Assembly (NCBI RefSeq): GCF_004028635.1
Contig: NZ_RQJW01000006.1
Coordinates: 496,001-560,000 of the forward strand
DNA: 64,000 nt
Source of the DNA: Streptomyces cyaneus
GTDB lineage: Bacteria; Actinomycetota; Actinomycetes; Streptomycetales; Streptomycetaceae
Direction of reading: 5' to 3'
Below, one piece after another: positions 42,899 to 51,520 of this stretch. The stretch's first letter is position 1; each line of letters opens with the position of its first letter. The position numbers and the translations under genes were made by a program. The notes below the pieces were generated by a model, which saw only the letters and a list, made by a program, of their open reading frames with translations, ran no database searches and had not been told where the DNA came from.

Positions 42899-43302
42899 CC
42901 TCGGCCGCCTCCCACGACGTCGACTGGGACAAGCTGCGCGCGGCGGCCCGGGACGCGATGTCCCGCGCTTACGCCCCGTACTCCGGCTACCCGGTCGGCG
43001 TCGCGGCCCTGGTCGACGACGGCCGCACGATCACCGGGTGCAACGTCGAGAACGCGTCGTACGGTCTCGGCCTGTGCGCCGAGTGCGGACTGGTCTCGGA
43101 GCTGCAGAACTCCGGAGGCGGCCGCCTGACGCACTTCACCTGTGTGGACGGCAACGGCGACCCCCTGGTCCCGTGCGGCCGCTGCCGACAGCTGCTGTAC
43201 GAGTTCGGCGGGCCGGACCTGCTGCTGGAGACCCCGGCGGGGATCCTGCCGCTGTCGGAGATGCTGCCCCAGGCCTTCGGGCCGGGCCACCTCACCAAGT
43301 AA
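42895..43302 (+). CDS. cdd: Cytidine deaminase
   Basis: A 135-residue zinc-dependent cytidine deaminase converting (deoxy)cytidine to (deoxy)uridine. The substrate motif is GCNVENASYGLGLCAECGL, where Glu binds ribose and Cys-Ala-Glu forms the catalytic zinc site. The second zinc motif is VPCGRCRQLLYEFGG. The N-terminus AYAPYSGYPVGVAAL is standard. It is the usual tetrameric-type length. It is coupled to the upstream permease and separated from deoA by a hairpin. Confidence 0.95.
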   Translation: MTSAASHDVDWDKLRAAARDAMSRAYAPYSGYPVGVAALVDDGRTITGCNVENASYGLGLCAECGLVSELQNSGGGRLTHFTCVDGNGDPLVPCGRCRQLLYEFGGPDLLLETPAGILPLSEMLPQAFGPGHLTK

Positions 43303-43317
43303 CTCGTAACTCCCGTG

Positions 43318-43359
43318 CGGCCCCTCCGAGTTGTTCACACGACCGGCTCGGAGGGGCCG
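43318..43359 (+). terminator. Hairpin between cdd and deoA
   Basis: A perfect 13-bp stem, CGGCCCCTCCGAG with CTCGGAGGGGCCG, surrounds a 16-base loop, 15 bases after the cdd stop and 35 before the deoA start. It could terminate, attenuate or stabilise the upstream mRNA. Confidence 0.65.
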
Positions 43360-43394
43360 TACGACTTCTGGAACCCTCGGAAGGAAGCCAAGCC

Positions 43395-44678
<1,284 letters not shown>

Positions 44679-44700
44679 CCAGGCGGTTTCCCTTTCGGGT

Positions 44701-44734
44701 GAACGGGATCGGTGGACCGGCGCCGGTCCCGTTC
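44701..44734 (+). terminator. Hairpin after deoA
   Basis: Outer arms GAACGGG and CCCGTTC enclose an inner palindrome GACCGGCGCCGGTC, 22 bases past the deoA stop. It probably ends the nucleoside operon before the Uma2 gene. Confidence 0.6.
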
Positions 44735-44772
44735 GGCATGCTGGGATCGGTGACGACCGATTGGAGACCGCC

Positions 44773-45366
44773 ATGAGCGCACTCGCCGCCGAGTCCGGTG
44801 CCCCTGAGGGCACGGACTGGGACGAGATCGTCCGTGTCTGGGAGGAGACGGACGCTCCCGAGGGCAGCAAGGTGGAGATCATCGAAGCGGTCGTCACCGT
44901 GCCGCCGCCGCCGTCCGAAGAGCACAACGACACTGCCGAGCTGCTTCACGAGCTCCTGTACGGCGCACGACCTCCTGGCTGCGACTGGGGTATCTATCAG
45001 ACCCTCGGGCTGACGTGTCCGGAGACGGGCAGCCTGTTCGTTCCCGACCTGTGTGTGGTGCCGAGAGCTGCCTTGCGCCGTGGCACGCGAGTGCACGCAG
45101 GCGAGGCGGAATTGGTCGTCGAGGTCACGTCCCGGAGCAATGCGAACCACGATCGCATCAAGAAGGCCCATGGCTACGCCGTGGCAGGCGTGCCGCTCTA
45201 CCTTCTCCTGGACGCCTGGCAGTCGGGGCGCCCCACGGCGACGCTCTACGGAGAACCTCAGAGCGGCACGTACCGAGTCCTCGCCTCGGTGGAGTACGGC
45301 GAGGAGTTGACGCTACCCGCACCGTTCAAGCTGGTCCTCGACACCGGCATCTTCCCTCTGACCTGA
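44773..45366 (+). CDS. Uma2-family protein
   Basis: A 197-residue Uma2 (DUF820) protein, the third and most diverged in this window. ATG 44773 follows GGAG. Core segments are GSKVEIIEAVVTVPPPPS, LFVPDLCVVPRAAL, AELVVEVTSRSN, KKAHGYAVAGVPLYLLLDAW and a LPAPFKLVLDTG end. Acidic residues at PDL, VEVTS and LLLD match the predicted metal site. The N-terminal portion (WDEIVRVWEETDAPEG) is typical of the streptomycete subgroup. It has no operon partner, and its role is unresolved. Confidence 0.87.
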   Translation: MSALAAESGAPEGTDWDEIVRVWEETDAPEGSKVEIIEAVVTVPPPPSEEHNDTAELLHELLYGARPPGCDWGIYQTLGLTCPETGSLFVPDLCVVPRAALRRGTRVHAGEAELVVEVTSRSNANHDRIKKAHGYAVAGVPLYLLLDAWQSGRPTATLYGEPQSGTYRVLASVEYGEELTLPAPFKLVLDTGIFPLT

Positions 45367-45371
45367 GGCCC

Positions 45372-46292
45372 TCACCCCAACAACGCCGCCACTCCCACCA
45401 GCACCGGCACCGACAACACCGTCGACAGCAGAATCGAGTCCCGCGCCAACCGCTCACCCACCCCGTAACTCGACGCGTACGTGAACAGGTTCTGCGCCGC
45501 AGGTAGCGCGGACGTCACCACCACGTCCAGCAGCGGAGCGCCCCGCAGCCCGAACACCCCCGCCGCCAGCGCCCAGGCCGCGGCAGGCTGGCCCACCGAC
45601 TTCAACGCGACCGAGAGCAGCACCGGATGCCGGTCCGGGCCCCGGCCGGGCATCGTGCTGCCGCACAGGGAGATCCCGAAGGCCAGCAGGACCGCCGGGA
45701 CCGACATGCCGCCGATCAGGGTCAGCGGGTCCAGGACGGGCGCCGGGACCTTCAACCCCGCCGCCGACACCGCCACCCCCGCCAGTGAGCCCACCGCGAT
45801 CGGGTTGCGCAACGGCGTCAGCAGCCGCCGCCACAGCGGGCCCTTCTCGCCCTCGCCGGACAGGTCGAGGACCGTCAGCGCGATCGGGGTGACCCCGACC
45901 AGCTGGAACAGCAGCACCGGCGCCACCAGCGAGGCGTCGCCCAGGACGTACACCGCGATGGGGATGCCGAGGTTGCCGGAGTTGACGTAGCTGGAGCACA
46001 GCGCGCCGATCGTCGTGCGGCCCACGCCCCAGCGCCGTACGACCCCGACCGTGACGAAGACTCCGGCCGCCGCGGCCGTGCTCAGTGCAGTGACCAGCAG
46101 GCGACTGGAGAAGATCACCGAGAGGTCGGTCTGCGCCAGCGTGGTGAACAGCAGGGCCGGGGACGCCACATGGAAGGCCAGCTTGGTCAGCACCTCGCGG
46201 CCATTGCCGCCGAGGTAACCGCGCCGGCCGATCACATAGCCCACCCCGATGACGACCGCGATCACCGCGAACCCCGTCAACACCCCCTGCAC
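45372..46292 (-). CDS. AEC-family transporter
   Basis: A 306-residue membrane protein of the auxin efflux carrier family with ten predicted helices in two five-helix halves. Each half starts like VLTGFAVIAVVIGVGYVIGRRG. A SSYVNSGNLGIPIAVYVLG block with the conserved Asn is characteristic, as is the final SALPAAQNLFTYASSYG. GTG 46292 follows GAGGAGG. Bacterial members move organic acids such as malate or malonate; the substrate here cannot be told. It converges with the Uma2 gene, leaving only five bases between stops. Confidence 0.87.
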   Translation of the reverse strand: MQGVLTGFAVIAVVIGVGYVIGRRGYLGGNGREVLTKLAFHVASPALLFTTLAQTDLSVIFSSRLLVTALSTAAAAGVFVTVGVVRRWGVGRTTIGALCSSYVNSGNLGIPIAVYVLGDASLVAPVLLFQLVGVTPIALTVLDLSGEGEKGPLWRRLLTPLRNPIAVGSLAGVAVSAAGLKVPAPVLDPLTLIGGMSVPAVLLAFGISLCGSTMPGRGPDRHPVLLSVALKSVGQPAAAWALAAGVFGLRGAPLLDVVVTSALPAAQNLFTYASSYGVGERLARDSILLSTVLSVPVLVGVAALLG

Positions 46293-46462
46293 GGCGCCTC
46301 CTCGGCGGAGAGGAGGCCGCAGGGTATTCGGGGATGCGCTGATGCGTGGGGCATACAGCCAACCCTCTGGGGAAGGAGGGCAGCGGGTCAACGTGATCTC
46401 GGTCGGCGGACACCCGCGCACGGGCCACGAGCAGCGGGAATACGGCGACCGGAGCTGGCCCG

Positions 46463-46849
46463 ATGAGTTACGCCGCCCCGCCCGGTCTACCGATCGTGGA
46501 CGCCATGACACCCGCTGTACTCGTGCTGGCCGGCCCCGTCACCCGGGACGAGGTGGCAGGGCTGTGCGACGACGTGCGTGCGCTGCTGGAGGCCTCGGGA
46601 ACCCGAGTCGTGGTGTGTGACGTCGGAGGGCTCGGGCCGCCGGGGCTCGGCGCCGTCGACCTGCTGGCGCGGCTGCAGCTCGCCGCCCGGCGTGCCGGGG
46701 GCCGGATACGGCTACGCGACCCGGACCCGGCCCTACACGCCCTCCTCGACCTGGTCGGCCTCCGCTTCGAGATGGAGGGGGAGCCCGAACAGCGGGAACC
46801 AGCGCTGGGTGTCGAGGAAGCAGTGGAACCCGGTGATCCGGCCGTCTGA
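46463..46849 (+). CDS. STAS-domain protein (anti-sigma factor antagonist type)
   Basis: A 128-residue protein with a single STAS domain (residues about 15-105). It has TPAVLVLAGPVTRDEVAGLCDDV, VVCDVGGLGPPGLGAVDLLARLQLAARRAGG and a closing LHALLDLVGL. The phosphorylatable Ser of SpoIIAA-like proteins is replaced by Pro-Gly in GLGPPGLG, so ordinary Ser phosphorylation control is unlikely. The last 20 or so residues overlap the 3' end of the convergent sigma gene by 117 bases and look like read-through. It may act in a protein-interaction switch; the partner is unknown. Confidence 0.75.
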   Translation: MSYAAPPGLPIVDAMTPAVLVLAGPVTRDEVAGLCDDVRALLEASGTRVVVCDVGGLGPPGLGAVDLLARLQLAARRAGGRIRLRDPDPALHALLDLVGLRFEMEGEPEQREPALGVEEAVEPGDPAV

Positions 46850-47752
46850 TATCTCCAGGACCTGGACCGCCCAGGGGGTGAAGCCGCCCTTCTCCGGGTC
46901 CGGCTTGTACTGGGCGAAGCCCGGCAGTCCGTTGACCTGGACCGGGACCAGGTGCGAGCCGGCGCAGGGGGCGCCGAGGGTCGTCATGAAGCCGGTGATG
47001 TCCTTGACGCCGGTCAGCCACAGGTCGAACGGCGGCATCGTCATGATGGCGTCCTCGTGCAGCAGGGCCGTCAGCGCCGTCATGTCGTAGCCCTCGAAGG
47101 CGGCGACATACCGCTCCAGGAGCTTTTGCTGTTCGTCGTCCAGCGGGTCGGAGGCGTCGGCGCCGCTGCCCGGCTGCTGCTGCTCGGCGAGTGTCGCGCG
47201 GGCCCGCTGGAGCGCGCTGTTGACCGACGCGACCGTCGTGCCGAGCAGCTCGGCGACCTCGCTCGCCTTCCAGGCCAGCACCTCGCGCAGGATCAGCACC
47301 GCCCGTTGCTTGGGCGGCAGTTGCTGCAGGGCGGCCATGAAGGCGAGGCGCACCGACTCCTTGGCGACGGCCGCCTCCGCCGGGTCGTCGGTCGTGGGCA
47401 GCACCCGGCTGTCCGGCATCGGCTCCAGCCAGGTGTTGTCCGGACGGGGCGAGAGCGCCGCCTGAGCCAGCGGCGTCGACTCCGTCAGGTCCATGGGCCT
47501 GGCCCGCTTGTTGCCGGCGGTCAGCATGTCCAGGCAGACGTTCGTCGCGATGCGGTACAGCCACGACCGGAGGCTGGAGCGCCCCTCGAACTTCTCGTAG
47601 CTCCGCCAGGCGCGGACCATCGTGTCCTGCACCGCGTCCTCGGCCTCGAAGGACGAGCCGAGCATGCGGTAGCAGTACCCGGTCAGTTCGACGCGGTGTT
47701 TCTCCAGCCTGACGTCGAGGTCCGTTGTCGTAGTCGCCGTACCGTCGCTCAT
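46733..47752 (-). CDS. SigG-like ECF sigma factor with SnoaL-type C-terminal domain
   Basis: A 339-residue ECF41/SigG-like sigma factor. Region 2 is LTGYCYRMLGSSFEAEDAVQDTMVRAWR with SLRSWLYRIATNVCLDML. Region 4 is LPPKQRAVLILREVLAWKASEVAELLGTTVASVNSALQRARATL. A C-terminal SnoaL-like domain of about 120 residues follows (LLERYVAAFEGYDMTALTALL to FHCFLDTQRW), a fold that can regulate the sigma in cis. The promoter at 47812-47834 matches the RecA-independent DNA-damage consensus, as known for mycobacterial sigG. The start ATG 47752 follows GGGTGG. It overlaps the STAS gene at its 3' end. Confidence 0.88.
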   Translation of the reverse strand: MSDGTATTTTDLDVRLEKHRVELTGYCYRMLGSSFEAEDAVQDTMVRAWRSYEKFEGRSSLRSWLYRIATNVCLDMLTAGNKRARPMDLTESTPLAQAALSPRPDNTWLEPMPDSRVLPTTDDPAEAAVAKESVRLAFMAALQQLPPKQRAVLILREVLAWKASEVAELLGTTVASVNSALQRARATLAEQQQPGSGADASDPLDDEQQKLLERYVAAFEGYDMTALTALLHEDAIMTMPPFDLWLTGVKDITGFMTTLGAPCAGSHLVPVQVNGLPGFAQYKPDPEKGGFTPWAVQVLEISDGRITGFHCFLDTQRWFPLFGLPLHLEAEADQVEEGV

Positions 47753-47811
47753 CGTCCACCCACCCCTGTGGCCCTGTCCCGAAGTGCGCCTCATCGCGCC
47801 CCACACTTCGG

Positions 47812-47834
47812 AAGCTACCGCAGCCCACTGACAA
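47812..47834 (-). promoter_or_regulatory. DNA-damage (PafBC/RecA-independent type) promoter of the sigma gene
   Basis: Read on the minus strand: TTGTCAGTG, 8 bases, then TAGCTT. This fits the actinobacterial consensus TTGTCAGTG-N8-TAnnnT used by PafBC-type DNA-damage regulation. The predicted start lies about 55 bases before the ATG. Confidence 0.75.
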
Positions 47835-47874
47835 TGGCCCCCGGAGCGCACAAACGCCCAGGTCGGAGCCGGTG

Positions 47875-49032
47875 TCAGACCAGTTGCTTCACGGACATGA
47901 GCAGATGCCGGTGACTGTCGGCCGCGCCATCCTCGGCAGACACGGCACTGAGCAGTGCCCGCTGCCCCGTCCCCAGCAGTTCCAGCCGCAGCCGCGCTGC
48001 CTCGAAGGAGTTCAGCGCGTCCAGCAGATACGCCGGGTTGAAGGCCACGGCGACTTCCTGGGCGCCGCTCAGCACGGCCGGCAGCCGCTGCGCCGCCACG
48101 TCGTCCCCGTACCCGGCCCGCAGCAGCACGGTCCCGTCGGCCGAGAAGTCCAACCGCACCGGACTGCTCGCCTCCGCCACCACGGCGACCCGCCGTACCG
48201 CCTCCGTCAGCGCCCCGCACTCCACCTCGGCGACGGCGGCCCCGCCCATGTCGAACAGCGACCCGTACTTCGGCAGCTGCCCGTCCAGCAGCCGTACGAC
48301 GGTCCGCAGGCCCCCGCCCTCGACGCCGATGAGCCCACCACCGGCGGCCGGGTCCAGCCCGACCCGCACGGCCCCGCACCGCGCCAGCGCCCGCGCGGCG
48401 TCCAGCAGCCGCCGTGCGGGCACCAGCGCGTCCACGACACCGTCGGAGCCCTCCACGACAGCCTCGGAGCCCGCTGCCCCGTCCCGCTTCCACTCCACCC
48501 GCCGTACGGCATACCGGTACCGGTCCGACGCCGCCAGGGTCATCGAGTCGCCGTCCAGGCGCAGTTGCACGCCGGTCAGCACGGGCAGCGTCTCGTCCCG
48601 CCCGGCCGCCACGGCGACCTGCCCGACGGCGGTCGCGAACGCCGCGGCGTCCACACTGCCGTACGCCGCAGGCTGTGACGGCAGCGTCGGATACTCCTCC
48701 CGCGGCAGCGTCGAAAGGCCGAACTCGGTGCCGCCCGCCTCCACCGTGAACCGTGTGCCCTCCAGGGCACAGCTCACCGGCCCGTCCGGCAGCACCCGGC
48801 AGATGTCCAGCAGCCGACGCCCGGGCACGAGCACCTCGCCGGCCCCCGTGGTCTCGGCGCTCACCTCCGTCCGCGCGGCCGCCTCGAAGTCGAACCCCGA
48901 GACGGTGAGCCGCCCGGCGTCGACGGCCAGCAGCAGACCGCCCAGCACCGGCACCGGGGTGCGCGACGCAAGCGCGCGCCCCGCCCACCCCACGGCCTCG
49001 GCGAAGGCGGCCCGCTCGATTCGGAACTGCAT
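47875..49032 (-). CDS. Second DNA polymerase III beta sliding clamp (DnaN paralogue)
   Basis: A 385-residue sliding clamp with three beta-clamp domains. It starts MQFRIERAAFAEAVGWAGRALASRTPVPVLGG. Domain 2 has LPVLTGVQLRLDGDSMTLAASDRYRYAVR, and domain 3 ends near HRHLLMSVKQLV. The standard replicative DnaN ends in a conserved MPVRL; MSVKQLV is a clear departure in the partner-binding pocket region. It is not at an oriC locus, so this is an accessory clamp. A DNA-damage-type promoter lies directly upstream, suggesting use in repair or translesion synthesis. The ribosome site is AGGGGG. Confidence 0.9.
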   Translation of the reverse strand: MQFRIERAAFAEAVGWAGRALASRTPVPVLGGLLLAVDAGRLTVSGFDFEAAARTEVSAETTGAGEVLVPGRRLLDICRVLPDGPVSCALEGTRFTVEAGGTEFGLSTLPREEYPTLPSQPAAYGSVDAAAFATAVGQVAVAAGRDETLPVLTGVQLRLDGDSMTLAASDRYRYAVRRVEWKRDGAAGSEAVVEGSDGVVDALVPARRLLDAARALARCGAVRVGLDPAAGGGLIGVEGGGLRTVVRLLDGQLPKYGSLFDMGGAAVAEVECGALTEAVRRVAVVAEASSPVRLDFSADGTVLLRAGYGDDVAAQRLPAVLSGAQEVAVAFNPAYLLDALNSFEAARLRLELLGTGQRALLSAVSAEDGAADSHRHLLMSVKQLV

Positions 49033-49040
49033 CAGAAATC

Positions 49041-49112
49041 CCCCTGGTCGGCCCGGTCGTCAGTGATCGCGGAGACTATCCGCGGCCACTGACAACCGGC
49101 CCCGACCAGGGG
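49041..49112 (-). repeat. 72-bp nested inverted repeat upstream of the clamp gene
   Basis: Nested arms pair in order: CCCCTGGTCGG with CCGACCAGGGG, CCGGT with ACCGG, GTCAGTG with CACTGAC, and CGCGG with CCGCG. The structure covers the clamp gene's promoter and leader and lies 20 bases past the MFS stop. It could terminate the MFS transcript or fold the clamp leader. Confidence 0.7.
49073..49095 (-). promoter_or_regulatory. DNA-damage (PafBC/RecA-independent type) promoter of the clamp gene
   Basis: On the minus strand: TTGTCAGTG, 8 bases, then TAGTCT, an excellent match to TTGTCAGTG-N8-TAnnnT. It places transcription start about 34 bases before the ATG at 49032. The 10-base TTGTCAGTGG element is identical to the one before the neighbouring sigma gene. 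Confidence 0.8.
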
Positions 49113-49131
49113 GAGGGGACGTACCGGAGGA

Positions 49132-50406
49132 TCAGGCCGCCGTCGCCAGCTGCTGCCGCTGCAGCCGGGCCGCCCGGGTCCCGAACACCGTGATCGTCAC
49201 GACGCCGAGCACCGCCAGCAGGCCGACCCCGACCGTGCCGGCCCAGCCACCCGCGTGGAAGGCGATCGCGCCGATGGTGCTGCCCGCGCTGGAGCCGATG
49301 TAGTAGGCCGACTGGTACAGCGCCGAGGCCTGGGCGCGGCCCTGCGTCGCCGTCTTGCTGACGGCAGAGGACGCCACCGCGTGCCCCGCGAAGAAGCCGC
49401 CGGTGATCAGGACCAGACCCAGCAGGACCAGGGGGAGCGAGCCCGCCAGGGACAGCAGCAGACCCGTCGCCGTCGTCGCGCCCGACGCGTACAGCGCGCC
49501 TCGGCGGCCCAGGCGGCCCACCAGCCGTCCCGCCGTCGACGCCGACACCGTACCGACCAGGTACACCAGGAAGATCGAGCCGATGACGCCCTGGGGGAGG
49601 CCGAACGGCGCCTCCGTCAGGCGGTAGCCGATCACCGTGTACACGCCGCCGAAGACCGTCATGAACAGGGCGCCGATCGCGTACAGGCGGCACAGCAGCG
49701 GGTTCGCGAGGTGGGCGCGGACCGTGCGGGCCAGGACGCGCGGGCGCAGCGAGCCCGGCTTGAAGTGGCGCGGCGCCGGAAGCAGCAGCCGGAAGGCCAC
49801 CGCGCACGCGACCGCGATCACGCCGATCACACCGATCGCGACCCGCCAGCCCCACTCCTGCGCGACCCAGCCGGTGATGACCCGGCCGCTCATCCCGCCG
49901 ACGCTGTTGCCCGCGACGAACAGGCCGATCGCCGTGACCAGCGCCTTCGGGCGGACCTCTTCGGCCAGATACGCCGTCGCCGACGCGGGGAGTCCGGCCA
50001 GCGCTGCGCCCTGGACCGCCCGCAGCACGACCAGGGCGGTCAGGTTCGGCGCGAAGGGGACCAGCAGCCCGACCGTCACCGCGACCGCCAGCGACGCCGT
50101 CATGACCGTACGGCGTCCGAACCGCTCCGACAGGGCGCTCATCGGCAGTACGAACAGGGCCAGACCGCCCGTCGCCGCCGCCACCGTCCAGCTCGCCTCG
50201 CTCGCCGCCACCCCGAACTCACCCGAGATCAGCGGCAGCAGGGCCTGCGTGGAGTAGAGGAGGGCGAAGGTCGCGACACCGGCGAGGAAGAGGGCGAAGC
50301 TCATCCGGCGGTAGCCGGGGCCGCCCGGGGCCATACGGGAGTCGACGACAGGGACAGAGGGTGCGGCGCCCACGATGGTGGACGCCCCGGTACTGGCGGG
50401 AGACAT
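49132..50406 (-). CDS. MFS exporter
   Basis: A 424-residue major facilitator with twelve predicted helices, of the YnfM/arabinose-efflux-like drug:H+ antiporter group. The first loop carries ALSERFGRRTVMTA (motif A) and the second half has the equivalent RLVGRLGRRGALYA. Helix 4-5 shows VVLRAVQGAALAGLPASATAYLAEEV. The cytoplasmic N-terminus is about 30 residues long. It is divergent from a LysR regulator across a CCAAT-N6-ATTGG dyad, which suggests regulated efflux of an unknown small molecule. Confidence 0.88.
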   Translation of the reverse strand: MSPASTGASTIVGAAPSVPVVDSRMAPGGPGYRRMSFALFLAGVATFALLYSTQALLPLISGEFGVAASEASWTVAAATGGLALFVLPMSALSERFGRRTVMTASLAVAVTVGLLVPFAPNLTALVVLRAVQGAALAGLPASATAYLAEEVRPKALVTAIGLFVAGNSVGGMSGRVITGWVAQEWGWRVAIGVIGVIAVACAVAFRLLLPAPRHFKPGSLRPRVLARTVRAHLANPLLCRLYAIGALFMTVFGGVYTVIGYRLTEAPFGLPQGVIGSIFLVYLVGTVSASTAGRLVGRLGRRGALYASGATTATGLLLSLAGSLPLVLLGLVLITGGFFAGHAVASSAVSKTATQGRAQASALYQSAYYIGSSAGSTIGAIAFHAGGWAGTVGVGLLAVLGVVTITVFGTRAARLQRQQLATAA

Positions 50407-50439
50407 GCTTCGAAGCTACGTACGATCCCGCTGATCCGT

Positions 50440-50455
50440 CCAATGCATGGATTGG
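50440..50455. promoter_or_regulatory. LysR-type dyad between MFS and LysR genes
   Basis: CCAAT-GCATGG-ATTGG, a perfect 5-bp dyad with a 6-base spacer, lies midway between the divergent starts at 50406 and 50470. It is the likely recognition site of the adjacent LysR regulator. Confidence 0.7.
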
Positions 50456-50469
50456 CCATAATCGTTCCC

Positions 50470-51423
50470 ATGGAGCATCAGCAGAGGTCACGAGCTCGCC
50501 TGTCACCATCCAGTGACACAGAAGACATGGTGATGTTGCTGGCGCCCCGCCTCGCGTACTTTGCCGGCGTCGCCCGCACCGAGCACGTCACCCGGGCCGC
50601 CCAGGAGATGCAGGTCCCGCAGTCCACGCTCTCCCGTGCCATGGCCCGCCTCGAACAGGACCTGGGCGTCGACCTGTTCGCCCGCCACGGCCGTACGGTC
50701 TCCCTGACCCCCGCCGGCCGCACCTTCCTCACCTCCGTCGAACGCGCCCTCGCCGAGATCGAGCGCGCCGCCGACGAGGTGCGCGCCGACGCCGACCCGG
50801 CCACCGGCAAGGTCGCCTTCGGCTTCCTGCACACCATGGGCGCGGAAACGGTCCCCGGCCTGATCCACGCCTTCCGCGCCGACCACCCCCGCATCCGCTT
50901 CAGCCTCGTCCAGAACTACGGCGAGGCGATGATCGAGCGTCTGCGCTCCGGTGAGCTCGACCTGTGCCTGACCTCCCCGGTGCCGGACGCCCCCGACCTG
51001 GTGGCCCGCCGCCTGGACGAACAGAAACTCCGCCTGGTCGTCCCGGCCGACCATCGCCTCGCGGCGCGCAAACGCATCCGCCTGGCCGAGGCGGCCGACG
51101 AGACCTTCGTGACCCTGGAGCCGGGCTACGGCATGCGCCGCATCACCGACGACCTGTGCCAGGAGGCAGGCTTCAAGCCGCGCATCGCCTTCGAGGGTGA
51201 GGAGGCGGAGACACTGCGGGGGCTGGTGGCGGCGGGCCTGGGAGTCGCCCTGCTGCCCCCGCCGGCGGTGCCCCGCCCGGGAGTGGCGGAGCTGACGGTC
51301 ACGGCCCCACGCGCGGCCCGCGAAATCGGCGTGGCCTGGCTGGCGGACCGACCGGACACACCCCCGGTGGCCGCCTTCAAGAAGTTCTTGCTCTCGAGGA
51401 GGGGCAGCCTGCTGCCGACCTAG
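50470..51423 (+). CDS. LysR-family transcriptional regulator
   Basis: A 317-residue LysR regulator. The winged HTH is LAPRLAYFAGVARTEHVTRAAQEMQVPQSTLSRAMARLEQDLGVDLFAR (about residues 24-72). The periplasmic-binding-like effector domain follows (KVAFGFLHTMGAETVPGLI, LDLCLTSPVPDAPDL, LRGLVAAGLGVALLPPP). ATG 50470 gives a 20-residue polar extension before the HTH; GTG 50530 is an alternative without it. By divergent position it should control the MFS exporter and itself. Confidence 0.9.
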   Translation: MEHQQRSRARLSPSSDTEDMVMLLAPRLAYFAGVARTEHVTRAAQEMQVPQSTLSRAMARLEQDLGVDLFARHGRTVSLTPAGRTFLTSVERALAEIERAADEVRADADPATGKVAFGFLHTMGAETVPGLIHAFRADHPRIRFSLVQNYGEAMIERLRSGELDLCLTSPVPDAPDLVARRLDEQKLRLVVPADHRLAARKRIRLAEAADETFVTLEPGYGMRRITDDLCQEAGFKPRIAFEGEEAETLRGLVAAGLGVALLPPPAVPRPGVAELTVTAPRAAREIGVAWLADRPDTPPVAAFKKFLLSRRGSLLPT

Positions 51424-51520
51424 GGGGGCGCGGGACCCTGTTCACTGTGCGGCTCCGCCGCGCGGGCGCGACCAGCCACGGACGACCGGCAGTCCGAGGA
51501 CAATCGCAACCCCTACGGCG

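Noticed and set aside
43303..43394. Region before deoA searched for the nucleoside palindrome
   Set aside because: Only the GC-rich hairpin is present. No CTACGCGCGTAG-like sequence was found.
46733..48988. Apparent 751-residue sigma fusion
   Set aside because: The upstream part is antisense-phase sequence from the sliding-clamp gene on the same strand in another frame. The sigma has its own ATG, ribosome site and promoter at 47752-47834.
47875..49032. Clamp gene considered as the replicative dnaN at oriC
   Set aside because: There is no dnaA, recF, gyrB or DnaA-box cluster nearby, and the C-terminus departs from MPVRL, so it is an accessory clamp.
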